The notes beneath the pieces are model-generated. The model did no database searches, had not been told where the DNA came from, and saw only the letters and a program-made list of their open reading frames with translations. A program made the position numbers and the translations under genes. From VBDM01 sp035702665 (GTDB taxonomy: Bacteria > Pseudomonadota > Gammaproteobacteria > Burkholderiales > SG8-39): a stretch of 64,000 bases of DNA. The stretch lies in the NCBI GenBank assembly GCA_035702665.1, contig DASSQD010000097.1, positions 68,292 through 132,291 of the forward strand, read 5' to 3'. Below are positions 8,900-17,019 of the stretch, in pieces. Each line of letters begins with the position of its first letter. Position 1 is the first letter of the stretch.

Positions 8900-9513
8900 G
8901 CGCGTGCAGGGCCTGCGTCCTCCTTCTTCTGCTGCCCTTCGCCGCGCACGCTGGCGCGTCCTCGACGGATTCCTCCACCATGTATCCGTACGTGCGCTGC
9001 GACGGATTCGCCGGCGGGGTGCGCGGCGTCGCGCTCGACCGGCGTCCGGAGGGCGCTGCGCCCTGGCGGGAAGTCGGTTTCGGCGACAAGCTCGAGCGCG
9101 TTTCGGTGGTCGAGGGGTATCGGGTCGTGTATTCCTATCCGAGGACGCTCTGGTTCGCGACTCTGAAGGCCGAGCGCTCGGATCCCGCGAAATACGCCGA
9201 CGACAAGCGCATCGTCACCGAGAATTTCACCGCGATCGCAAACGGCGACGACGCCGCGCTCTCGAGTTTCTCCGACAGCGGATTCGAGGGGCAGACGTTG
9301 ACGAAAAGGGTCCTGAGAGGGAGGACCTTGGGCATCACCCAGATTCTGTCGGACGACGACGCGGTGATCGTGACGATCTATTTTGCCAATCAGGCGCCCG
9401 AGAATCGCGCCTTCCAGACGCACGAGGAATTCCTCGCCCTGCGCGACGATTTCGTCCGCGGCTATATCGGCTGCGTCACGCGGAGGAAAGCTGCGCCTTC
9501 GCTGCGACGCTAG
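8875..9513 (+). CDS. Hypothetical exported protein
   Basis: I do not recognise a family. The 212-residue product begins with a signal-like segment (ACVLLLLLPFAAHAGA) and the mature part looks like a small soluble periplasmic protein: YPYVRCDGFAGGV, a charged middle with a tyrosine-rich YRVVYSYPRTLWF stretch, and a second Cys near the end (GYIGCVTRR), so one disulfide is possible. It overlaps the end of the methyltransferase gene by 25 bases, so the two are probably translated together. It ends 4 bases into the convergent metallo-hydrolase gene. Confidence 0.65.
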   Translation: MEREQATLSACRACVLLLLLPFAAHAGASSTDSSTMYPYVRCDGFAGGVRGVALDRRPEGAAPWREVGFGDKLERVSVVEGYRVVYSYPRTLWFATLKAERSDPAKYADDKRIVTENFTAIANGDDAALSSFSDSGFEGQTLTKRVLRGRTLGITQILSDDDAVIVTIYFANQAPENRAFQTHEEFLALRDDFVRGYIGCVTRRKAAPSLRR

Positions 9514-10424
9514 CCGCCCCTGGCGACCACCCGTCCGTCCCGGCGCTGGAGCGCGCCGGCGCGCTCCAGATCGCTCAGCAGCCAGTCGGCGAAAGCCGCC
9601 GGATCCAGCCTCAGGTACTTGCGGTTGATCTCTGCGAGGATCGCGACGCGTTCGAGGTAGGCGGGCACGCTCGCAAGCGGCATCGAGCGCTTCTCGAGCA
9701 TCGAGAAGGTGAACAGCACCTTGACGACATGCCGCGCGAGGCGCGTGATGTCCTCCTCGTATCCTTCGAGGCGCGAAAAAGCGCGCTCGAGCGCCCGGGC
9801 GACGTCGGCAAATGGCTGGCCGTGGCCGGGGATCACGATTTCGCAATCCAGGGTTGCGATGTGCTCCAGGGTCCTTCGCGTTTCGGCGAGAGCAGTCTCG
9901 CGGCCGAAAAGCTGGGCGAACACGGCGCCGAAGCCATTCTCCCAGAGCGCGTCGCCCGAGATCAGCACGCGCGTTTCCGGCGAATAGAACATGACCGCGT
10001 GGGTGTCGTGCCCGGGCGAGGCGACCACTTGCCAGTCGCGGCTCCCCAGGCGGAGCGTATCGCCGTCGGCGAATGTGGCGTCGTAAGTGAACCGCTCGGC
10101 GCGCTGATCGGCTGCCGAAAGGATGAGGTCGCGCTCGTCCCAGCGGTCGACGAGCGGCGCCTCGCCCTCCGGGATGCTCGTCGTGCAGCGGAATCGCCGC
10201 CGCAAGGCGGCGTTGCCCCCCATGTGATCCGAGTGGCAATGGGTATTGACGAGATGATCGAGCGATCCTCCCCGCAGCGCGTGCTCGACCAGTGCCACGG
10301 TCTGCTCCGCGTGCGCGCCGTAGCCCGAATCGATCACGGTCGCGCCGCCGCTTGCGTGCAGCACGACGTTGTTGGACGAGAGCCAGCCTCGCTCGAGGAC
10401 CTGGATGTCCCTCGGCAGATTCAC
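9510..10424 (-). CDS. MBL-fold metallo-hydrolase at end of liu operon
   Basis: Metallo-beta-lactamase-fold hydrolase, 304 residues from GTG 10424. The metal-binding motif THCHSDH lies at about residues 61-67, with further ligands expected in SPGHDTHAV and ISGDALW and a late IPGHGQP His. The chosen start overlaps the stop of the DUF1289 gene (GTGA); frame upstream of it is noncoding-like. Such hydrolases commonly sit at the distal end of leucine/isovalerate operons in betaproteobacteria, next to DUF1289, so a thioesterase or glyoxalase II-like housekeeping role is possible, but the substrate is unknown. Confidence 0.85.
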   Translation of the reverse strand: MNLPRDIQVLERGWLSSNNVVLHASGGATVIDSGYGAHAEQTVALVEHALRGGSLDHLVNTHCHSDHMGGNAALRRRFRCTTSIPEGEAPLVDRWDERDLILSAADQRAERFTYDATFADGDTLRLGSRDWQVVASPGHDTHAVMFYSPETRVLISGDALWENGFGAVFAQLFGRETALAETRRTLEHIATLDCEIVIPGHGQPFADVARALERAFSRLEGYEEDITRLARHVVKVLFTFSMLEKRSMPLASVPAYLERVAILAEINRKYLRLDPAAFADWLLSDLERAGALQRRDGRVVARGG

Positions 10425-10600
10425 GGGCGCTTCGCCGAAATGCGCGCGAGGACGGCGCGCTTCTCGTCCGCGCTCATCGCCGACCAGGCGGCAATCTCGT
10501 CGAGCGTGCGAAGGCATCCCTCGCACAGTCCCGTATCGGCGTTCATCTTGCATACATTGATGCAGGGCGAGACGACCTCGTCGGCTTGCGCGGCACTCAC
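10421..10600 (-). CDS. DUF1289 domain protein
   Basis: Small 59-residue protein with the DUF1289 pattern of four cysteines: SPCINVCKM near the N-terminus and GLCEGCLRT after it, followed by the conserved EIAAWSAMSADEK segment. The Cys arrangement suggests a small metal-binding (zinc or iron-sulfur) fold. The start is GTG 10600, overlapping the stop of the HMG-CoA lyase frame, and its own stop overlaps the start of the metallo-hydrolase, so all three are translationally coupled. The function of the family is unknown. Confidence 0.85.
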   Translation of the reverse strand: MSAAQADEVVSPCINVCKMNADTGLCEGCLRTLDEIAAWSAMSADEKRAVLARISAKRP

Positions 10601-11505
10601 GAATTCAGCTTGGCGGCGAGCGCGCGCGCGACGCGCGACGCGGGCTCGCGGCCCAGCGCGCGGCAGATGAATTCGCCCGCGCGGAAGAGCTTCTCCAAGT
10701 CGACGCCGGTGGCTATCCCCAGGCCGTCGAGCATGTAGATCACGTCTTCCGTGGCGACATTGCCCGTCGCTCCCTTGGCGTAGGGGCAGCCTCCCAGGCC
10801 GGCGACCGAGCTGTCGAATATCTTCACCCCCAGCTCGAGCGAAGCGTAGATGTTCGCGAGCGCCTACCCGTAGGTATCGTGGTAGTGCCCGCCGATCCTG
10901 GCGATCGGGACCTTCCTCGCGACCGCTTCGATCACGGCGCGGATCTTCTTCGGCGTGCCCACGCCGATGGTGTCCCCGAGCGAGACCTCGTAGCAGCCCA
11001 TGCGATGCAGCTTGTCGGCCAGGTCGGCGACCGCGCGGGGGCTGACCTCGCCTTCATAAGGGCAGCCCGCCACGCAGGAGATATAGCCGCGGACGCGAAT
11101 TCCCGCCGCTCTCGCCGCCGTGACCACGGGCGCGAAGCGCTCCAGACTCTCCGCGATGCTGCAGTTGATGTTCTTCCTGCTGAAGGTCTCGGTCGCCGCG
11201 CCGAACACGGCGATCTCCTCGGCCCCGGCGTCGCGTGCGGCCTCGAAGCCTTTCATGTTCGGCACCAGCACCGGATAGGCGACCCCGGGGCGCTTGCGGA
11301 TCCCGGCCATGACCTCGGCGTGGTCGGCCATCTGCGGAACCCACTTGGGCGACACGAATGCGGTCGCCTCGACCGCGGAAAGGCCGGCGTCCTGCAGCCT
11401 TTCGATCAGCTCGATCTTCACGGACGCTGGAACGCTCTTCGGTTCGTTCTGCAGGCCGTCGCGCGGGGCGACGTCGACGATGCGCACCTTGCGAGGCAGG
11501 CTCAT
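10597..11505 (-). pseudogene. liuE: HMG-CoA lyase with in-frame amber codon
   Basis: Would encode hydroxymethylglutaryl-CoA lyase, the last enzyme of leucine degradation (HMG-CoA to acetyl-CoA and acetoacetate). The start MSLPRKVRIVDVAPRDGLQNE is canonical and the frame is intact for 213 codons up to GGHYHDTYG. Codon 214 is TAG (plus-strand 10864-10866). The frame then continues with ALANIYASLELG and GLGGCPYAKGATGN, including the catalytic Cys, to a normal end at 302 residues. Human HMG-CoA lyase has Gln at the amber position (HDTYGQALAN), so one C-to-T change of CAG explains it. As read, the product lacks the Cys loop and should be inactive; a sequencing error cannot be excluded. Confidence 0.85.
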
Positions 11506-11537
11506 GAAGCCTCCGCTTCGAAGTCGAACAAGGCTCG
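11502..11537 (-). pseudogene. Possible C-terminal remnant of methylcrotonyl-CoA carboxylase alpha
   Basis: Between the liuC stop and the liuE start lie only 34 bases. In one frame they read RALFDFEAEAS and a TGA that overlaps the liuE ATG (ATGA). This resembles the end of the biotinyl domain of MCC alpha subunits (human MCCA has TPLVEFEEEE there). The alpha gene (liuD) is normally found at exactly this place, so this may be the scar of a deletion. Eleven codons are too few for a firm call. Confidence 0.35.
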
Positions 11538-11539
11538 TC

Positions 11540-12361
11540 CTACTTCTTCTTCGTCGGGCGCGCCGCCCGCTTTGCCGCCTTGATCCACGCGGGCTGGCGC
11601 TTCTCGAGAAACGAACGCACGCCCTCCTTGCCCTCGTCGGACGCGCGTGCCGTCGCGATCCGAACCGCCATGTCGGCCATCAGCTCCGGCGCCAGCGGGC
11701 GCTTGGCGACCGCACGAATCAGCTCCTTGGTCACCGCGAGCGCGCCGGGCGCGCCCTGGACGATCTCTCCGAGCATGGCGTTCACCGTCGCGTCGAGCTC
11801 GTCCGGCCGCACGATTTCCTGGATGAAGCCGATGCGGTAGGCCTCCGCCGCGGTGAAGCGCTCCGCGGTGAGGAAGTAGCGGCGCGCAGCGCGCTCGCCC
11901 ATCGCGGCGAGCACGTAGGGGCTGATTGTTGCCGGCGTCAGCCCCAGCCTGACTTCGGATACGGCGAATTCCGTGTCGGCCGAGGCGACCGATATGTCGC
12001 AGGCGGCGATGAGCCCCATGCCTCCGGCGAAGGCGGCTCCGTGCACGCGAGCGATCGTGGGTTTCTTGATTGCGTGGAGCCGGTTGAGCATGGCCCCGAA
12101 GGCGGCGGCGTCCTTGCGGTTCTCCTCGAAGTCCATCTCCCCCATACGCTTCATCCAGTTCAGGTCGGCCCCGGCGCAGAACACCTTGCCTCGCCCCGCG
12201 AGCACGAGCGCACGGACCGCGGGATCGGCGTCGAGCTCCCCGAAGGCGGAAGTCAGCTCGCCGATCATCGTCTCGTTGAATGCGTTGCGGACGTCCGGAC
12301 GGTTCAGCCAGAGCACTGCGACGCCCTGTACCGCGTGGATTTCGATGGTTCCGTAGGCCAT
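11540..12361 (-). CDS. liuC: Methylglutaconyl-CoA hydratase (enoyl-CoA hydratase family)
   Basis: Crotonase-fold enzyme of 273 residues, expected to hydrate 3-methylglutaconyl-CoA to HMG-CoA in leucine degradation. Features are the LNRPDVRNAFNETM substrate segment, the FCAGADLNWMK oxyanion-hole motif at about residues 62-72 and HGAAFAGGMGLIAACD with the second oxyanion-hole glycines. A Lys-rich tail ends the protein. It lies between liuB and the broken liuE on the minus strand, so the assignment rests on both sequence and context. The spacing to liuB is 16 bases. Confidence 0.85.
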   Translation of the reverse strand: MAYGTIEIHAVQGVAVLWLNRPDVRNAFNETMIGELTSAFGELDADPAVRALVLAGRGKVFCAGADLNWMKRMGEMDFEENRKDAAAFGAMLNRLHAIKKPTIARVHGAAFAGGMGLIAACDISVASADTEFAVSEVRLGLTPATISPYVLAAMGERAARRYFLTAERFTAAEAYRIGFIQEIVRPDELDATVNAMLGEIVQGAPGALAVTKELIRAVAKRPLAPELMADMAVRIATARASDEGKEGVRSFLEKRQPAWIKAAKRAARPTKKK

Positions 12362-12377
12362 GCCGTTCTGTCTCCTG

Positions 12378-13985
12378 TTACATCCGGAATACGCCGAACC
12401 GCGTTTCCTCGATCGGAGCGTTGAGCGAGGCCGCGATCGCCAGCGCGAGGGTGCGCCGCGTCTCCTCGGGCGCGATCACGCCGTCGTCCCACAGGCGCGC
12501 GGTGGCGTAGTAGGGGTGTCCCTGCTCCTCGTACTGCTCGAGAATCGGCCGCTTGAATTCCTGCTCCTCCTCCTTGCTCCACCTCCCGCCTTTCGCCTCG
12601 ATGCCGTCGCGCTTCACCGTGGCTAGCACAGAGGCGGCCTGCTCCCCGCCCATCACGGAAATGCGCGCGTTCGGCCACATCCACAGGAAACGGGGGCCGA
12701 AAGCTCGCCCGCACATGCCGTAGTTGCCCGCTCCGAACGAGCCGCCGACGACGACCGTGAATTTAGGCACCCGGCTGCACGCGACTGCGGTCACCAGCTT
12801 TGCGCCGTCCTTGGCGATGCCTCCGGCTTCGTATTTCTTGCCGACCATGAAGCCGTTGATGTTCTGCAGGAACACCAGCGGAATCCTGCGCTGGCTGGCG
12901 AGCTCGATGAAGTGCGCGCCTTTCAGCGCGGATTCCGAGAAGAGAATGCCGTTGTTCGCGAGGATTCCGACCGGGTAGCCGCGGATGCGTGCGAATCCCG
13001 TCACCAGGGTCGGTCCGTATTGGGCCTTGAATTCGTCGAGCTCGCTTGCGTCGACGATGCGCGCGATCACCTCGCGCACGTCGTAGGGCTTGCGCTTGTC
13101 CTGTGGGATGATGCCGTGCAATTCCCCGGCTGCGTAGAGCGGCTCGGTCGCCTCGCGAACGTCGAGCTCCGCGCCCCGCGCCCGGCCGACGCGTGCAACG
13201 ATCGCACGGGTGATCTCGAGTGCGTGGGCGTCGTCATTCGCGGTGTGATCGACCACGCCCGACTGCCGCTCGTGCACGTCCGCCCCCCCCAGCTCCTCTG
13301 CGGTGGCGATCTCGCCGGTCGCCGCCTTGACGAGCGGCGGGCCGCCGAGAAAGATCGTTCCGTGCCCCTTGACGATGATGCATTCGTCGGACATCGCCGG
13401 CACGTAGGCGCCGCCGGCCGTGCACGAGCCCATCACCGCCGCGATCTGCGGGATTCCCGCGGCTGACATCGTCGCCTGGTTGTAGAAGATCCGGCCGAAG
13501 TGCTCGCGGTCGGGGAACACGTTGTCCTGCTCGGGCAGAAAAGCCCCGCCCGAGTCGACCAGGTAGATGCACGGCAGGCGGTTCTGCAGAGCGATCTCCT
13601 GAGCGCGCAGGTGCTTCTTCACCGTCATCGGGTAGTACGTCCCACCCTTGACGGTGGCGTCGTTCGCGACGATCACGCATTCCCTGCCGGAAACCCGGCC
13701 CACGCCCGTGATGATTCCCGCACCCGGCGCCTCATCCCCGTACATGCCGAAGCCCGCGAGCTGGGACAGCTCCAGGAACGGCGAGTCGGGGTCGAGAAGG
13801 AGGCGCAGCCGCTCGCGCGGGAGGAGCTTGCCGCGGGCGACGTGCTTCGCGCGCACGGTTTCTTCGCCGCCTTGCGCGGCACCTTCGACCTTGGCGTGGA
13901 GATCGGCGACCAAGGCGACCATCGCAGCCGCGTTGGACTGGAATTCAGCCGAGCTTGGATTCAGCTTGCTCCGGATGGCCGGCAT
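12378..13985 (-). CDS. liuB: Methylcrotonoyl-CoA carboxylase beta subunit
   Basis: Carboxyltransferase subunit that moves carboxyl from biotin to 3-methylcrotonyl-CoA. The 535 residues from ATG 13985 match the family length exactly. Both crotonase-like halves are present: the N-terminal one with VANDATVKGGTYYPMTVKKH and DSGGAFLPEQ, and GSCTAGGAYVPAMSDE; the C-terminal one with NINGFMVGKKYEAGGIAKDG and FGAGNYGMCGRAFGPRF. It needs a biotinylated alpha subunit (liuD/mccA), which is missing from this operon. The gene is separated by one base from the upstream isomerase-like gene. Confidence 0.92.
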   Translation of the reverse strand: MPAIRSKLNPSSAEFQSNAAAMVALVADLHAKVEGAAQGGEETVRAKHVARGKLLPRERLRLLLDPDSPFLELSQLAGFGMYGDEAPGAGIITGVGRVSGRECVIVANDATVKGGTYYPMTVKKHLRAQEIALQNRLPCIYLVDSGGAFLPEQDNVFPDREHFGRIFYNQATMSAAGIPQIAAVMGSCTAGGAYVPAMSDECIIVKGHGTIFLGGPPLVKAATGEIATAEELGGADVHERQSGVVDHTANDDAHALEITRAIVARVGRARGAELDVREATEPLYAAGELHGIIPQDKRKPYDVREVIARIVDASELDEFKAQYGPTLVTGFARIRGYPVGILANNGILFSESALKGAHFIELASQRRIPLVFLQNINGFMVGKKYEAGGIAKDGAKLVTAVACSRVPKFTVVVGGSFGAGNYGMCGRAFGPRFLWMWPNARISVMGGEQAASVLATVKRDGIEAKGGRWSKEEEQEFKRPILEQYEEQGHPYYATARLWDDGVIAPEETRRTLALAIAASLNAPIEETRFGVFRM

Positions 13986-13986
13986 G

Positions 13987-14589
13987 TCACCAGCCGCCCG
14001 TCGCCAGCCACTTGTCGATCTGCTCCAGCCGGTCCGAGCCCCAGAACGGCTCGCCGTCGACGACGATGTAGGGGGAGCCGAACGCGCCGATGGCGATGGC
14101 CTTGTCCACCTCGATCTTGGTGAGGTCCTTGGTCGCTTGATCGCCGATCCCCGCGCGCACCTCATCTGCGCTCAGGCCGGACCTGGCGGCGACGGAAACC
14201 ACGTTGTCCGCGCTCGATATGTCCACGTCCTCGCGGAAGTAGGCCCCGTAGAGCGCCTTGGCGAGTTCCTTCGCTCGCCGGGGATCCTTCGCGTTCATCC
14301 AGTAGAAGGCCCGGCACGCGGAAACCGAGGCGATCGGAAACACCGAGGGATGCCTGAATGTCACGCCTAGGTACTTGGCCGTGCGCAGCATGTCGCGCAG
14401 GTGGTACGGCCCCTTCACCGGTATCGAGGGCAGGGGCGTGCCGCCCGTCGTCTTGAACGCCACGCCAAGCAGGAAAGGCCGCCACTTTACGTCGCGGCCG
14501 TGTTTCGATGCAATCGCGTCTATTTTCTGGCTTGCGAAATAGCCGTACGGCGAGGAGAAATCGAAATAGAAGTCGATGGGGCTCGCCAT
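13987..14589 (-). CDS. 2-hydroxychromene-2-carboxylate isomerase-like (DsbA fold)
   Basis: DsbA-fold, GST kappa-like protein of 200 residues resembling 2-hydroxychromene-2-carboxylate isomerases. The N-terminus IDFYFDFSSPYGYFAS carries the Ser used in place of the DsbA CxxC active site, and GAFGSPYIVVDGEPFWG contains the conserved cis-Pro loop. ATG 14589 overlaps the thiolase stop (TGATG), so it is coupled to the operon. Such genes recur inside betaproteobacterial liu clusters, though no naphthalene-type substrate fits the pathway; its role there, perhaps glutathione-dependent, is unknown. Confidence 0.85.
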   Translation of the reverse strand: MASPIDFYFDFSSPYGYFASQKIDAIASKHGRDVKWRPFLLGVAFKTTGGTPLPSIPVKGPYHLRDMLRTAKYLGVTFRHPSVFPIASVSACRAFYWMNAKDPRRAKELAKALYGAYFREDVDISSADNVVSVAARSGLSADEVRAGIGDQATKDLTKIEVDKAIAIGAFGSPYIVVDGEPFWGSDRLEQIDKWLATGGW

Positions 14590-15773
14590 CACGCGATCTC
14601 GATCGCCATCGCCGTCGCTTCGCCCCCGCCGATGCACAGGCTCGCGATCCCGCGCTTGCCGCCGGTCTTCCTGAGAGCGCCGATGAGCGTTACGAGGATG
14701 CGGGCGCCCGAGGCGCCGATCGGATGGCCGAGCGCGCAGGCGCCGCCGTGGATGTTGACCTTGGCGTGCGGCAGGCCGTGCTCCTTCATCGCCGCCATTG
14801 TGACCACTGCGAACGCTTCGTTGATCTCATAGAGATCGACCTTCGAGGGGCTCCAGCCGGTGGCATCGTAGAGTTTCTTGATGGCGCCCACGGGCGCCGT
14901 GGTGAACCAGTTCGGCTCGTGCGAGTGGGTGCTGTGCGCGACGACCGCGGCGAGGGGCTTGAGTCCGAGCTTTTCGGCGGTGGAGCGCCGCATCATGACC
15001 AGCGCCGCGGCGCCGTCGGAGATCGAGCTCGAGTTCGCTGCCGTGACGGTGCCGTCCTTCTTGAAAGCGGGTTTCAGCGTCGGGATCTTCTCGAAATTTG
15101 CCTTGAACGGCTGCTCGTCGTGCTCCATGAAGCGCTCGGCCTTGCCAGTCTTGATGGCGATCGGCGTGGTTTCCCAGGCGAAAGCGCCGTTGTTGTTCGC
15201 CGCCTGTGCGCGCTCGAGCGACGCCACCGCGAACTTGTCCTGTTCGTCGCGGCTGAAGCTGTACTTCGCCGCGCAGTCCTCGGCAAAATTGCCCATGAGC
15301 TTGCCCTTGTCGTAAGCATCCTCCAGGCCGTCGAAGAACATGTGGTCGATCACCTGCTGGTGCCCCATGCGGTAGCCGGAGCGCGCCTTGGGAAGGAGGT
15401 AGGGCGCGTTGGTCATCGACTCCATACCACCGGCGACCATGATCTGGTTGACGCCGGCGGCGAGCATGTCGTGCGCGAACATCGCCGCCTTCATTCCCGA
15501 GCCGCACATCTTGTTGACCGTCGTAGCTCCGGTGGCGAGCGGCAAGCCGCCGCCGATGCTCGCCTGCCGAGCCGGCGCCTGGCCCTGGCCCGCCGGCAGG
15601 ACGCAGCCCATCACCACTTCCTGCACCTGGTCGGCTTTGATTCCCGCGCGCTCGACCGCTGCGCGGATGGCGGCGGCGCCGAGCTGCGGCGCGGAGAAAT
15701 CCTTCAATTCGCCCTGGAACGCGCCCATGGGCGTTCTCGCGGCGGAAACGATTACGATCGGATCATTGGTCAT
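14589..15773 (-). CDS. Acetyl-CoA C-acyltransferase (thiolase)
   Basis: Degradative-type thiolase, 394 residues from ATG 15773, preceded by a strong GGAGGTTG site. Catalytic residues are in place: Cys at about 90 (NKMCGSG), His at about 350 (GHPIGASGA) and Cys at about 380 (CIGGGEA), with the NEAFAV motif between. In this operon it probably handles acetoacetyl-CoA formed from leucine or isovalerate breakdown. It lies between the dehydrogenase and the isomerase-like gene. The open frame extends further upstream, but the thiolase N-terminus MTNDPIVIVSAARTP fixes the start. Confidence 0.92.
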   Translation of the reverse strand: MTNDPIVIVSAARTPMGAFQGELKDFSAPQLGAAAIRAAVERAGIKADQVQEVVMGCVLPAGQGQAPARQASIGGGLPLATGATTVNKMCGSGMKAAMFAHDMLAAGVNQIMVAGGMESMTNAPYLLPKARSGYRMGHQQVIDHMFFDGLEDAYDKGKLMGNFAEDCAAKYSFSRDEQDKFAVASLERAQAANNNGAFAWETTPIAIKTGKAERFMEHDEQPFKANFEKIPTLKPAFKKDGTVTAANSSSISDGAAALVMMRRSTAEKLGLKPLAAVVAHSTHSHEPNWFTTAPVGAIKKLYDATGWSPSKVDLYEINEAFAVVTMAAMKEHGLPHAKVNIHGGACALGHPIGASGARILVTLIGALRKTGGKRGIASLCIGGGEATAMAIEIA

Positions 15774-15807
15774 GACAACCTCCAGAAGGAACCTTGGTTG
15801 AAGATAT

Positions 15808-16998
15808 TCAAGCCGTTTCGGAAAAGAGCTCGCGCCCGATGAGCCAGCGGCGGATCTCCGACGTCCCTGCCCCGATCTCGTAGAGCTTCGCGTCGCGCCA
15901 CAGGCGCCCGGTCGGGGCTTCGTTGATATAGCCCATGCCGCCGAGGCACTGGATGGCTTCGCCCGCCATCCAGGTGGCCTTCTCGGCCGCGTAGAGGATT
16001 GCGCCAGCGGCGTCCTTGCGCGTGGTCTCGCCACGGTCCAGCGCTTGACCGACCGCGTAGACGTAGGCGCGGCAGGCCGAAAACGTCGTGTACATGTCGG
16101 CGAGTTTCCCCTGCATCAGCTGGAACTCGCCGATCGCCTGGCCGAACTGCTTGCGCTCGTGGACGTAGGGCACGACGACATCCAGGCACGCCGCCATGAT
16201 GCCCAATGGACCGCCCGCGAGCACCGCGCGCTCGTAGTCCAGGCCCGACATGAGGACCTTCACGCCCTTCGATTCCTCGCCGAGCACGTTTGCCGCCGGC
16301 ACCTCGCAGTCCCGGAACACCAGCTCGCAGGTGTTGGAGCCGCGCATGCCGAGCTTGTCCAGTTTCTGCGCCGTGGTGAACCCCTTCATCCCTTTTTCGA
16401 CAACGAAGGCGGTTATCGATTCACTCGTTTTGCCGTACACCACCAGCACGTCGGCATCCGGCCCGTTGGTAATCCACATCTTGTTGCCGTTGAGCACGTA
16501 GCGATCGCCCCTGCGGTCCGCGCGCAGGCGCATGCCGACGACGTCAGAGCCCGCGCCCGGCTCGGACATGGCGAGCGCTCCCACCCAGTCGCCCGAGACG
16601 AGCTTCGGCAGGTACCTGTCTTTCTGTGCCGCGCTGCCGTTCCTGCGAATCTGGTTGACGCAAAGGTTGGAGTGCGCGCCGTACGACAGGCCGATCGACG
16701 CTGAAGCGCGCGAGATCTCCTCCATCGCCACGATATGGGCGAGATAGCCCATCGCAGTGCCGCCGAACTCCTCTTCGGCCGTGATGCCGAGGAGGCCGAG
16801 TGCCCCGAGCTTCTTCCACAGGTCGAGCGGAAACTGGTTGGTGCGGTCGATTTCGGCTGCGCGCGGCGCGATCTCGGCGGCGGCGAATGCGCGCGCCGAG
16901 CTGCGCAGCATATCGATGTCCTGCCCGAGCGCGAAGCGCAGGCCCGGCAGGTCGGCGGGGGCGACGCCGCCTTGGGAGAGGTTCGGGGTGCGGTCCAT
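15808..16998 (-). CDS. liuA: Isovaleryl-CoA dehydrogenase
   Basis: FAD-dependent acyl-CoA dehydrogenase of 396 residues that oxidises isovaleryl-CoA to 3-methylcrotonyl-CoA. The family signature ALAMSEPGAGSDVVGM lies at about residues 141-156. The catalytic Glu sits at about 256 in GLDYERAVLAGG, the position that distinguishes isovaleryl-CoA dehydrogenases from other members. The C-terminal QCLGGMGYINE and FAD/tetramer segments are complete. It is the first structural gene behind the LiuR-like regulator, with a candidate promoter-operator in the 70-base gap. Confidence 0.93.
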   Translation of the reverse strand: MDRTPNLSQGGVAPADLPGLRFALGQDIDMLRSSARAFAAAEIAPRAAEIDRTNQFPLDLWKKLGALGLLGITAEEEFGGTAMGYLAHIVAMEEISRASASIGLSYGAHSNLCVNQIRRNGSAAQKDRYLPKLVSGDWVGALAMSEPGAGSDVVGMRLRADRRGDRYVLNGNKMWITNGPDADVLVVYGKTSESITAFVVEKGMKGFTTAQKLDKLGMRGSNTCELVFRDCEVPAANVLGEESKGVKVLMSGLDYERAVLAGGPLGIMAACLDVVVPYVHERKQFGQAIGEFQLMQGKLADMYTTFSACRAYVYAVGQALDRGETTRKDAAGAILYAAEKATWMAGEAIQCLGGMGYINEAPTGRLWRDAKLYEIGAGTSEIRRWLIGRELFSETA

Positions 16999-17019
16999 GG
17001 ACGCGCTTCCGGGTGGGGA

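Noticed and set aside
8578..10239. A 553-codon minus-strand frame across 8578-10239
   Set aside because: It has no family motif and is contradicted by the plus-strand genes and the MBL gene in another frame.
10864..10866. Pyrrolysine or selenocysteine recoding at the liuE TAG
   Set aside because: Selenocysteine uses TGA, pyrrolysine is not expected in this group, and homologues have ordinary Gln at this place.
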